From: an uncultured Clostridia bacterium
Lineage (GTDB): Bacteria; Bacillota; Clostridia; TANB77; CAG-508
DNA: 14,878 nucleotides
Direction of reading: 5' to 3'
NCBI GenBank assembly: GCA_934148985.1
Contig: CAKPDO010000038.1
Coordinates: 1 to 14,878, forward strand
Under the pieces are notes generated by a model. The model made no database searches. It saw nothing but the letters and a program-made list of their open reading frames with translations, and was not told the origin of the DNA. Position numbers and translations under genes: made by a program. Positions 1-6,743 of the stretch are shown here, one piece after another (position 1 is the first letter of the stretch; the number at the start of each line of letters is the position of its first letter).

Positions 1-681
1 TGCGGAAGAAGTGCAAACTATGGAAGTTGTGCACAAAGTTGCAGATGGTCATATAATGTATATTTAGAAGAAAAAAATAACCCAGGAAACCTTATGCCTG
101 TTGAAATGGATGAACATGGAACAAGTATATTGTCTTCAAAAGATTTATGCCTAATACATGAACTTCCAGAAATTATAGAAATGGGTGTAGATAGCTTAAA
201 GATAGAAGGTAGATTAAAAACTGAATATTACATAGCAAGCATAGTTGGAATATATAGAGCAGCAATTGATGATTACGAAAAAAATCCAAAAGAATATAAT
301 GCTGAAAAATATATGAAAGAAATCGAAAAAATTAAAACAAGAGGATTAACAACATTTTACTTTAATGGCAGAGATAATAAAGACATACAAGAATATGAGG
401 GAAAACAGTATAATGCAAATTACGAGTTTGGCGGAAAAGTTGTAAGCCAAGAACAAGAAAAGGCATTAGTTGAAATAAGAAATAAATTATCTGTAGGAGA
501 TGAAATGGAAATTTTAGTTCCTGGAAAACTAGAACCTGTTAAATTTAAAATCGAAAATTTATGGGATGAAGAAACTGGTGTGGACATAGATACTGTAAAT
601 CCTGGTAAACAAGGACAAAAGGTAAAAATGAAATTGCCTATTAAATGTGAAGAAAACTGGATATTAAGAAGAAAAAAATAG
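1..681 (+). CDS. U32 peptidase-family protein, 3' part (tRNA uridine hydroxylation type)
   Basis: The reading frame is open from the first base, so this is the C-terminal 226 residues of a longer gene whose start lies outside the window; the first ATG at 94 is internal. The opening residues CGRSANYGSCAQSCRW match the conserved cysteine-rich U32 signature, and KIEGRLKTEYYIASIVGIYR matches the block that follows it in this family. Residues from about 140 form the usual small beta-rich C-terminal domain. Family members such as TrhP/YrrO take part in 5-hydroxyuridine formation at the tRNA wobble position rather than acting as classical proteases; that role is inferred from the family, and other U32 subfamilies (RlhA-like, collagenase-like) cannot be excluded from a fragment. 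Stop is TAG, 13 bases before the next gene, so the two are probably cotranscribed. Confidence 0.88.
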   Translation, partial: CGRSANYGSCAQSCRWSYNVYLEEKNNPGNLMPVEMDEHGTSILSSKDLCLIHELPEIIEMGVDSLKIEGRLKTEYYIASIVGIYRAAIDDYEKNPKEYNAEKYMKEIEKIKTRGLTTFYFNGRDNKDIQEYEGKQYNANYEFGGKVVSQEQEKALVEIRNKLSVGDEMEILVPGKLEPVKFKIENLWDEETGVDIDTVNPGKQGQKVKMKLPIKCEENWILRRKK

Positions 682-694
682 AGTTGGAGAAAAA

Positions 695-1258
695 ATGAAA
701 ACATATGGAGAAAAAATGCTTCCAATATTAGAAGATTTGGAAAATCCCGATATTGAACTTGCTGGTGGCAGTACAGTTGGAATGATACTTTCTATAACAG
801 ATTCATTACTAATATATATTTGTAATAAAACAATTGGAAAAAAGAAATATGAAAATGTACAAGACGAAGTTATAGAGATAAAAAATGAAGCACAAAATTT
901 AAAAAAAAGGGCAATTGAAATTGTTGATGAAGATAGAAACGTGTTAAAAAAAATACTTGAAGCATATAGAAATAGAAAGCAAAATGCAGAAATGTATGAT
1001 GAAGTATGTAAAGAAAGTGTAAAATTTTGCATAGAAACCTTGGAAGAAGGTATTAAAACTTTAAACTTATCAAAAAAATTGGAAAAAGTTGGAAATAAAT
1101 TGCTCGAAAGTGATTTTAAAATATGTAAAAAATATGCAAATGCGGCAATAGCAGCAAGTATTGAAAATATTGAAATAAATTTAAAATCTGTTTCAGATGA
1201 AAAATTTAAAAATGAAGCAAGGAAAAAATATATAAAGAACAAAAATACTATGGAGTAA
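695..1258 (+). CDS. Cyclodeaminase/cyclohydrolase family protein (FTCD C-terminal-like)
   Basis: A 187-residue mostly helical protein. Near the start, ELAGGSTVGM (residues 21-30) corresponds to the glycine-rich PxPGGGS block of the FchA / formiminotransferase-cyclodeaminase C-terminal family, and the following long helices with the IVDEDRNVLKKILEAYR stretch (about residues 77-93) also fit. Characterised relatives act on formimino- or methenyl-tetrahydrofolate in one-carbon metabolism. Here the glycine motif is reduced (AGGS instead of PGGGS) and no histidine-degradation or folate genes are adjacent, so the substrate is uncertain. The start has a GGAG ribosome binding site at 685-688, and the 13-base gap to the U32 gene suggests one operon. 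A terminator overlaps the last codons. Confidence 0.75.
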   Translation: MKTYGEKMLPILEDLENPDIELAGGSTVGMILSITDSLLIYICNKTIGKKKYENVQDEVIEIKNEAQNLKKRAIEIVDEDRNVLKKILEAYRNRKQNAEMYDEVCKESVKFCIETLEEGIKTLNLSKKLEKVGNKLLESDFKICKKYANAAIAASIENIEINLKSVSDEKFKNEARKKYIKNKNTME

Positions 1259-1285
1259 TTAAAATTCCATAGTATTTTTATTTTT
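1241..1285 (+). terminator. Rho-independent terminator overlapping the end of the cyclodeaminase-family gene
   Basis: A perfect 14-bp stem (1241-1254 with 1266-1279) around an 11-base loop. The core pairs TACTATGGA with TCCATAGTA and runs into a T-rich tract. The left arm is inside the coding sequence and the TAA stop is in the loop, so termination is built into the gene's 3' end. Confidence 0.85.
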
Positions 1286-1347
1286 TAAAATTAAATTTAG
1301 AAATTTTAAAACACTAAATAATTCTCATATATTCGACAAAATTCCCC

Positions 1348-1375
1348 TTGACAATTCTATAAAATACTATATAAT
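1348..1375 (+). promoter_or_regulatory. Promoter of the solute-binding protein gene
   Basis: TTGACA at 1348-1353 and TATAAT at 1370-1375 with a 16-base spacer, 38 bases upstream of the gene start. Both hexamers are perfect sigma-A matches. The region between the preceding terminator and this promoter shows nothing else. Confidence 0.85.
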
Positions 1376-1413
1376 GACAAATGTAGTTTTTAATTTAAGA
1401 ATAAGAGGTAAGT

Positions 1414-3018
1414 ATGAAAAATAATATATTTGGATATATGTTTATATTATTTATAATAATTATAATGGTTTTTGCAATATATATGGTAAAAGTGCAAGGA
1501 AATGAAAAAAATTCCGGAAATAGCACAAATACAAGTTCAAATGTACAAGAATTAGAAAAAGGAAAAGGAATAACTCTCGCAATATCAGAATTTGACAATA
1601 TAAATCCAATAATTACTTCTAACAAAAAAGTTCAAGATATAGATAAATTAATATATGAGCCACTTATTGAAATAACAGAGAATTTTGAAACAAAATATGT
1701 ACTTGCTCAAGAATGTGCAAAAAATTCAAATAGTGTATATATAATAAAACTAAGACAAGGAATCAAATGGAGTAATGGAAATCGATTTACAAGTGATGAT
1801 GTAAAATATACTATAGACAGATTAAAAGAAAATCAAAATTCAATTTATGCGGCAAATGTAAATCTTATAAGCGAAGTAGACATAATAGATAATTATACAC
1901 TTAGAATTATTTTATCGCAAGAAATAAGCAATTTTGAATATTATTTAAATTTTCCAATTTTAAGTAGTAATTATTATCTTGATACAGATTTTTGGAACAC
2001 TGAAAAAAATAAAGCGCCTGTAAATACTGGCAAATACAAAATTTCAGAAGTAAATAATAACACAATCGTGCTTGAAAAAAATTCAAATTGGTGGAATATA
2101 AAAAATGAAAATCCAATTATAGAAAAAATAACAGTAAATTTGTATACTACGGCAGCTGAGTTATACAATGCATTTAAAATGGGAAGTATAGACCTAATAA
2201 CAACAGAAAATGCTTCATACCAAGACTATATTGGAACTATTGGATATGATGCACAAGAAATTGAAGGAAGAAACTTTATATTTTTAGCATTAAATACACA
2301 AAGTGGAATTTTATCTGACTTAAATGTAAGAAAAGCAATTAGAGCGGCGTTAGATAAACAAAGAGTGATTTCAAATTCATATGGAAATATGTATAAAACA
2401 GCAAATTTTCCATTAAATGCCGGAAATTATTTGATAAATAGTCAAGATGAAAATTACTATAATATAGATGAAAAAAATAGTTTGCTTACATCATCAGGAT
2501 GGGAATTAAAAAATGGTGTATGGCAAAGGATAGAAAATTATAGGACTAAACAATTAGAACTAAATTTAGTTGTAAGAGCAAATGATGGTACAAGAAGAGC
2601 AGCAGCTGAAGACATAAAAAATCAATTAAATGAACAAGGAATTTTGGTAAATATAATTTATGCAGATGATTCTAGTTATAATTCATATTTGAATAATATG
2701 AATTATGATATGATGCTTGGAAGCATAAAACAGTCGATAGCACCGGACTTATCAACATATTTTGGATATAATAATCTTGCAAAATACGAAAATCAGGAAG
2801 TAAATGATATATTAAATGCAGCAAAAAATTCAACAGATAAAAATGAGTTAAAGTCAAAATATCAAAGGTTATATGAAATTTATAATGAAAATGTACCATA
2901 TATAGGAATTGCGAGAAATAAAATTATAGCTGTAAAAAATACGGAACTTGTAGGAGATATAAAAGCCAATTGGTATAATATATTTTATAATATAAGTGAA
3001 TGGTATACATCTAAATAA
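1414..3018 (+). CDS. Family 5 extracellular solute-binding protein, membrane anchored
   Basis: A 534-residue protein of the OppA/DppA-type (SBP_bac_5) family, which binds peptides, nickel or other small solutes outside the membrane for ABC import. The family block LRQGIKWSNGNRFTSDDVKY (residues 113-132) is clear, and LNVRKAIRAALDKQRV later is the typical mid-protein signature. Residues about 6-27 are a hydrophobic segment followed by a Ser/Asn-rich linker (30-46). No cysteine lies near the end of this segment, so it is not an ordinary lipoprotein; it looks like a signal anchor or a signal peptide cleaved to free protein. The start at 1414 has AGAGGT four bases upstream and its own promoter. 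No permease or ATPase gene is next to it; recA follows. The ligand cannot be deduced. Confidence 0.88.
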   Translation: MKNNIFGYMFILFIIIIMVFAIYMVKVQGNEKNSGNSTNTSSNVQELEKGKGITLAISEFDNINPIITSNKKVQDIDKLIYEPLIEITENFETKYVLAQECAKNSNSVYIIKLRQGIKWSNGNRFTSDDVKYTIDRLKENQNSIYAANVNLISEVDIIDNYTLRIILSQEISNFEYYLNFPILSSNYYLDTDFWNTEKNKAPVNTGKYKISEVNNNTIVLEKNSNWWNIKNENPIIEKITVNLYTTAAELYNAFKMGSIDLITTENASYQDYIGTIGYDAQEIEGRNFIFLALNTQSGILSDLNVRKAIRAALDKQRVISNSYGNMYKTANFPLNAGNYLINSQDENYYNIDEKNSLLTSSGWELKNGVWQRIENYRTKQLELNLVVRANDGTRRAAAEDIKNQLNEQGILVNIIYADDSSYNSYLNNMNYDMMLGSIKQSIAPDLSTYFGYNNLAKYENQEVNDILNAAKNSTDKNELKSKYQRLYEIYNENVPYIGIARNKIIAVKNTELVGDIKANWYNIFYNISEWYTSK

Positions 3019-3034
3019 AAATTTTAAAAATGTA

Positions 3035-3063
3035 TTGACAAAAAAATGTTTGCTGTATATAAT
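3035..3063 (+). promoter_or_regulatory. recA promoter
   Basis: TTGACA at 3035-3040 and TATAAT at 3058-3063, spacer 17, a perfect sigma-A promoter starting 16 bases after the preceding stop codon. No terminator is visible between the two genes. Transcription should begin near 3070, about 37 bases before the recA start codon. Confidence 0.9.
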
Positions 3064-3078
3064 AGCTGTAGCAAACAT
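3046..3078. promoter_or_regulatory. Dyad over the recA promoter, candidate operator
   Basis: Perfect 9-base inverted repeat: ATGTTTGCT at 3046-3054 and AGCAAACAT at 3070-3078, centred on the -10 box. Because the left arm lies upstream of the predicted start of transcription, it would act as DNA (a repressor site) and not as an RNA hairpin. A second, weaker dyad overlaps its right side (GCAAA 3071-3075, TTTGC 3082-3086); that 14-base core (3072-3085) agrees at 10 of 14 positions with the Bacillus-type SOS box CGAACATATGTTCG. The canonical GAAC-N4-GTTC is absent. Whether LexA binds is inference. Confidence 0.45.
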
Positions 3079-3106
3079 AAATTTGCAAAATAAGGAGGAA
3101 AAATTA

Positions 3107-4165
3107 ATGGCAGAAAATATTGAAAGAAAAAAAGCTTTAGATGTAGCTTTAAGTCAAATAGAAAAACAATTTGGAAAAGGTTCAGTAATGAGGCTTGGAG
3201 ATTATAAAGCAATGGAAATAGAATCAATTCCAACAGGTTCACTAAGCCTAGATATAGCACTAGGAATAGGAGGATTGCCAAGAGGAAGAATAGTAGAAAT
3301 ATATGGACCTGAGTCATCAGGAAAAACAACACTTGCATTATCAGTAGTCGCAGAGGCACAAAAATTAGGTGGAGAAGCGGCATTCATAGATGCTGAGCAT
3401 GCGTTAGACCCAGTTCATGCAAAAAAACTAGGAGTAGATATAGATAATTTAATAGTATCACAACCAGATACAGGAGAACAAGCATTAGAAATAACAGAAA
3501 GTTTAGTAAGAAGTGGAGCTATAGACGTAGTAGTAGTAGACTCAGTTGCAGCATTAGTTCCAAAAGCAGAAATAGATGGAGATATGGGAGATTCTCATAT
3601 GGGGCTTCAAGCAAGACTTATGTCACAAGCACTTCGTAAACTAGCAGGGGCAATAAATAAATCAAAAACGGTATTAATATTTATAAACCAATTAAGAGAG
3701 AAAATAGGTGTAATGTTTGGAAACCCAGAAACAACAACAGGTGGTCGTGCTTTGAAATTTTATTCATCAGTAAGATTAGATATAAGAAAAATAGAGCAAA
3801 TAAAGCAAAATGGAGAAGTAACAGGACATAGAGTAAGAGTGAAAGTAGTAAAAAATAAAGTTGCACCACCATTTAGAGAGGCTGAATTCGACCTAGTTTA
3901 CAATGAAGGAATATCAAAAGTAGGAAATATTGTTGATATGGCAGTAAACTTAGATATAATTGTAAAAAGTGGTTCATGGTTCAGTTATAAAGGTGAAAAA
4001 ATATGTCAAGGTAGAGAAAATGTTAAAAAATATTTAACAGATAACCCAGAAATAATGAATGAAGTAGAGAAAAAAGTAAGGGACAACTTCGAAAAAGCAT
4101 TTGAACAAAGTTTAGGTGAAGAAATGCCTGAAGAAGATGATGATGATGATTTAGGTGAAGAATAA
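3107..4165 (+). CDS. recA: RecA recombinase
   Basis: A 352-residue RecA, full length for the family. It forms ATP-dependent filaments on single-stranded DNA, drives homologous pairing and strand exchange, and stimulates LexA self-cleavage. Walker A is GPESSGKT (residues 67-74); the block VVVVDSVAALVPKAEIDGDM is the Walker B region, followed by GLQARLMSQALRKLAG and the FINQLREKIGVMFGNPETTT block of DNA-binding loop 2. The C-terminus is strongly acidic (EEMPEEDDDDDLGEE), as is usual. The start at 3107 is chosen because AGGAGG at 3093-3098 sits eight bases upstream and MAENIERKKALDVAL aligns with the normal RecA N-terminus; upstream in-frame codons would overlap the preceding gene and the promoter. 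Twenty-one bases separate it from the nucleoside kinase gene, suggesting cotranscription. Confidence 0.98.
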   Translation: MAENIERKKALDVALSQIEKQFGKGSVMRLGDYKAMEIESIPTGSLSLDIALGIGGLPRGRIVEIYGPESSGKTTLALSVVAEAQKLGGEAAFIDAEHALDPVHAKKLGVDIDNLIVSQPDTGEQALEITESLVRSGAIDVVVVDSVAALVPKAEIDGDMGDSHMGLQARLMSQALRKLAGAINKSKTVLIFINQLREKIGVMFGNPETTTGGRALKFYSSVRLDIRKIEQIKQNGEVTGHRVRVKVVKNKVAPPFREAEFDLVYNEGISKVGNIVDMAVNLDIIVKSGSWFSYKGEKICQGRENVKKYLTDNPEIMNEVEKKVRDNFEKAFEQSLGEEMPEEDDDDDLGEE

Positions 4166-4186
4166 TATTGCAGAAAGGACAAAAAT

Positions 4187-5827
4187 ATGAAAATAATGTA
4201 CAATTCAGAAGAAATGGAAATACCAACAGGAACAACCATAAAAGAAGCATTTAAGGAAGAAATTGAAAAAAGTGAAGTTCCAATTATTGGGGCAAAATAT
4301 AATAATGAGTATCAAAGATTAGACTATGTGTTAGAAGAAGATGGAGAAGTTGCACTTGTAAATATAGCTTCACAAGGTGGAATGAAAATATATAGAAGAA
4401 CTCTTATTTATATAATGGCAAAAGCATTTGATAAATTATATAAAGAAGCTAAAATAAGGGTAAATTATCAACTTGCATATTCTATGTTTTGTACAATAGA
4501 CAATATGGAAGTAACAACAGAAATTTTAACAAATGTTGAGAATGAAATGAGAAAAATAATTGAACAGAATTTGCCAATTATTCAAAAAACATTAACTAGA
4601 GAAGAAGCACAAAAATTATATGAAAAAGAAGATTCATCAAGAGGAAGATTACAACTTGATTTAGAAAACAATAAGGAAATAAATATGTACTATTGTGAAG
4701 ATTACTATAATTATATATATGAAGACATAGCTATAAATACAGGCATTACAAAAGTTTTTGATTTAGTACAATATGATGATGGATTTTTATTAAGATATCC
4801 AAGTAGTAGTAATCCAAATACATTACCACCTTATCAAGAAACAAAAAAATTACATTGGGCATTAGATGAATACAATGATATACACAAAATATTAGATGTA
4901 ACAACAATATATAAATTAAATAACATCATAAAAAATGGAAATATAAAGAATTTAATAATGTTAGAAGAAGCTTTACATGAAAAGAAAATAGCTCAAATAG
5001 CAGATAAAATAGCTCAAAAGAGAGATGTGAAAATGGTTTTAATTGCTGGACCATCATCATCAGGAAAAACTACATTTGCCCAAAGATTAGGTTTACAGCT
5101 AAAGATAAATGGGCTAAAACCAGTGACAATATCTGTTGACAACTATTTTGTTGAAAGACCAGATACTCCAAGAGATGAAAATGGAGAATATGATTTTGAA
5201 AACATAGAAGCAATAGACCTAGAACTATTCAATAACCATTTAACAGCTTTATTAAATGGAGAAACAATAGAATGTCCAGAATTCGATTTTTCTGTTGGAA
5301 CCAAAAGGTATAAGGGAAAAACAATGCATCTAGCAAAAGACGAAATTTTAGTTATAGAGGGAATACATTGCTTAAATGATAAATTAACCGCACAAATACC
5401 AAAAGAAAACAAGTACAAAGTTTATATAAGCGATTTGACAGTTTTAAATATGGATAGACTAAATAGAATTTCAACAACAGATACAAGATTAATAAGAAGA
5501 ATAGTAAGGGATTTTCAATTTAGAAATTATAGTGCATCACATACACTAAATTCATGGCCCAAAGTAAATAGAGGAGAAAGAAAAAATATTTTCCCTTACC
5601 AAGAAACAGCTGATAGCATATTTAATACATCTTTAATTTACGAAATAGCAGCTTTAAAAAATATTGCTATGCCACTACTTCAAGAGATACCAAAAGATAA
5701 AAGAGAACATGCAGAAGCAGTAAGATTAATTAATATTTTAAAATATTTTGAACCAATTCCATCAGAATATATACCAGCAAATTCTTTGCTTAAAGAATTT
5801 CTTGGCGGAGGATATTTTGAGTATTAA
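4187..5827 (+). CDS. Nucleoside (uridine) kinase with N-terminal TGS-like domain
   Basis: A 546-residue two-part protein. The N-terminal ~60 residues resemble a TGS domain, and about 60-230 resemble the second additional domain of threonyl-tRNA synthetase. Residues ~280-490 are a phosphoribulokinase/uridine kinase domain with Walker A GPSSSGKT (288-295), the VDNYFVERPDTPRDENGEYD block and IEGIHCLND. This fused architecture is common in Clostridia and is annotated as nucleoside kinase, presumably phosphorylating uridine or cytidine for pyrimidine salvage; the role of the synthetase-like part is unknown to me. The start has AAAGGA at 4175-4180 and lies 21 bases after recA. No separate promoter is visible. 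A palindrome without a T tract follows the stop. Confidence 0.9.
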   Translation: MKIMYNSEEMEIPTGTTIKEAFKEEIEKSEVPIIGAKYNNEYQRLDYVLEEDGEVALVNIASQGGMKIYRRTLIYIMAKAFDKLYKEAKIRVNYQLAYSMFCTIDNMEVTTEILTNVENEMRKIIEQNLPIIQKTLTREEAQKLYEKEDSSRGRLQLDLENNKEINMYYCEDYYNYIYEDIAINTGITKVFDLVQYDDGFLLRYPSSSNPNTLPPYQETKKLHWALDEYNDIHKILDVTTIYKLNNIIKNGNIKNLIMLEEALHEKKIAQIADKIAQKRDVKMVLIAGPSSSGKTTFAQRLGLQLKINGLKPVTISVDNYFVERPDTPRDENGEYDFENIEAIDLELFNNHLTALLNGETIECPEFDFSVGTKRYKGKTMHLAKDEILVIEGIHCLNDKLTAQIPKENKYKVYISDLTVLNMDRLNRISTTDTRLIRRIVRDFQFRNYSASHTLNSWPKVNRGERKNIFPYQETADSIFNTSLIYEIAALKNIAMPLLQEIPKDKREHAEAVRLINILKYFEPIPSEYIPANSLLKEFLGGGYFEY

Positions 5828-5835
5828 AAGCTTCA

Positions 5836-5878
5836 TATCAAGGACGGTTTTTGTAGTTCAAAAGGACTGTCCTTGATA
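5836..5878. repeat. Imperfect palindrome between kinase and RNHCP genes
   Basis: Arms 5836-5848 and 5866-5878 pair over 13 positions (one G-T wobble), and the inner TTTTG/CAAAA can extend the stem with a two-base bulge. There is no T tract on either strand, so it is a poor terminator. The core halves GGACGGTTTTTG and CAAAAGGACTGTCC resemble the GGACCGGTTCTTTTTG units of the palindrome upstream of clpP, suggesting a decayed member of the same repeat family. It could also protect or process the mRNA between the two genes. Confidence 0.6.
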
Positions 5879-5898
5879 CAAAAAGAAAAGAGGAAAAT

Positions 5899-6213
5899 AT
5901 GCAAAGAAATTTTACAGTAATAGATGAAGAATTCATATGTGAAAATTGTGGAAAAAAAGTTTCAAAACTTGGATATTCATGTAGAAATCATTGCCCATAT
6001 TGTTTACATTCAAAACATGTTGATATAAATCCAGGGGATAGACAAGAAAAATGTCATGGAGATTTAGTCCCTGTGGGGCTTGAAATTAGCAACAAAAAGG
6101 GATATGTAATTATATTTAAATGTAAAAAATGTGGAGCTATTAAAAAAAATAAAGCAGCTGAAGATGATAATATGGATTTGATAATTGAACTTAGTAGTAA
6201 AAATGAATACTAA
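5899..6213 (+). CDS. RNHCP domain zinc-binding protein
   Basis: A 104-residue protein with the diagnostic CRNHCPYC block at residues 28-35 followed by SKHVDINPGDR and a CHG motif, the hallmark of the RNHCP family. Eight cysteines (14, 17, 28, 32, 35, 52, 75, 78) arranged largely as CxxC or CxxxC pairs suggest binding of one or two zinc ions. The family is widespread in Firmicutes and actinobacteria; no biochemical role is known to me, though the zinc-ribbon layout fits nucleic acid or ribosome binding. The start has AGAGG about six bases upstream. It follows the kinase gene by 71 bases and is probably read from the same transcript. It ends at a bidirectional terminator. Confidence 0.9.
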   Translation: MQRNFTVIDEEFICENCGKKVSKLGYSCRNHCPYCLHSKHVDINPGDRQEKCHGDLVPVGLEISNKKGYVIIFKCKKCGAIKKNKAAEDDNMDLIIELSSKNEY

Positions 6214-6252
6214 AAATACTATTAACTAAAATAAACAAAAAAGAGATAATAA

Positions 6253-6285
6253 AAAAATCGTTTTGACTTATTCAAAACGATTTTT
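6253..6285. terminator. Bidirectional terminator between RNHCP gene and rpmB
   Basis: Perfect 14-bp stem (6253-6266 with 6272-6285) and a five-base loop. The arms begin with A and end with T on both strands, so it can stop transcription from both converging genes. Core of the stem is ATCGTTTTGA/TCAAAACGAT. Confidence 0.9.
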
Positions 6286-6288
6286 CTA

Positions 6289-6486
6289 TTATACTCTTTT
6301 AACTTTTCCATTTCTTAAACATTTAGCGCAAACACAAACTCTTTTAACTTCACCATTTATTTCAGCTTTTACGCTTCTTAAATTAGGTTTCCATGTACGT
6401 GGAGCTCTTCTACTTACATGTGAACGTGCGATACTAATTTTATTTCCAGAAATAGGTTTTTTTTGACAAATTGCACAAACTGCCAT
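6289..6486 (-). CDS. rpmB: 50S ribosomal protein L28
   Basis: A 65-residue basic protein, usual length for the zinc-type bacterial L28. MAVCAICQKKP at the N-terminus and VCAKCLRNGKVKRV at the C-terminus carry the paired cysteines (4, 7 and 53, 56, with an extra Cys51) that bind zinc; HVSRRAPRTWKPN in the middle is the typical rRNA-binding block. It is a late-assembly protein of the large subunit. The start is the ATG at 6484-6486, with AAGGAGGT at 6497-6504 ten bases away; an in-frame GTG four codons earlier lies inside the ribosome binding site and is rejected. It is transcribed alone, opposite to its neighbours. Confidence 0.96.
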   Translation of the reverse strand: MAVCAICQKKPISGNKISIARSHVSRRAPRTWKPNLRSVKAEINGEVKRVCVCAKCLRNGKVKRV

Positions 6487-6548
6487 TTTCCTTTGCACCT
6501 CCTTAAATTGACTTATTTCTATCTATGTAAAAATGATAAATCTACATT

Positions 6549-6577
6549 ATTATGTGTATTTAAAACACATAAATCAA
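6549..6577 (-). promoter_or_regulatory. Candidate rpmB promoter with internal palindrome
   Basis: On the minus strand TTGATT (6572-6577) and CATAAT (6549-6554) are 17 bases apart, about 60 bases upstream of rpmB. Between and overlapping them is an 8-base perfect inverted repeat (TTATGTGT 6550-6557, ACACATAA 6565-6572). The hexamers are imperfect; the dyad could be a repressor site or chance in AT-rich DNA. Confidence 0.5.
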
Positions 6578-6646
6578 TTGACTTCATCTAGTTTAACACA
6601 AAATAAAATAAAATACAAGACATTTTAAAAAAAATATTAAAAATTG

Positions 6647-6674
6647 TTGCAATTTATTAAAAATGTGATATAAT
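6647..6674 (+). promoter_or_regulatory. tig promoter
   Basis: TTGCAA at 6647-6652 and TATAAT at 6669-6674, spacer 16, with TG at 6666-6667 as an extended -10 element. It lies about 70 bases upstream of tig; transcription would begin near 6681. Confidence 0.75.
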
Positions 6675-6743
6675 GAGAAAGCGTATGGATTTCGCGTGGG
6701 AAATTTTAGAAAAAGACACAATTAATAGAAAGGAAGATTTTAA

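Noticed and set aside
2996..3106. Upstream in-frame extension of recA
   Set aside because: It overlaps the preceding gene and the recA promoter; AGGAGG and the family N-terminus point to 3107.
3024..3383. Minus-strand open frame across the recA start
   Set aside because: Leucine/phenylalanine-rich complement of A-rich codons; no start signals and it covers the recA promoter.
6263..6466. Plus-strand open frame opposite rpmB
   Set aside because: Antisense shadow of L28 with no ribosome binding site and no recognisable protein.
6487..6498. GTG start for rpmB four codons upstream
   Set aside because: The GTG is part of the AAGGAGGTG ribosome binding site itself; L28 begins MAVCAIC.
6499..6743. 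tRNA or small RNA gene between rpmB and tig
   Set aside because: No cloverleaf or T-loop sequence on either strand; only the two divergent promoters and A/T-rich DNA are visible.
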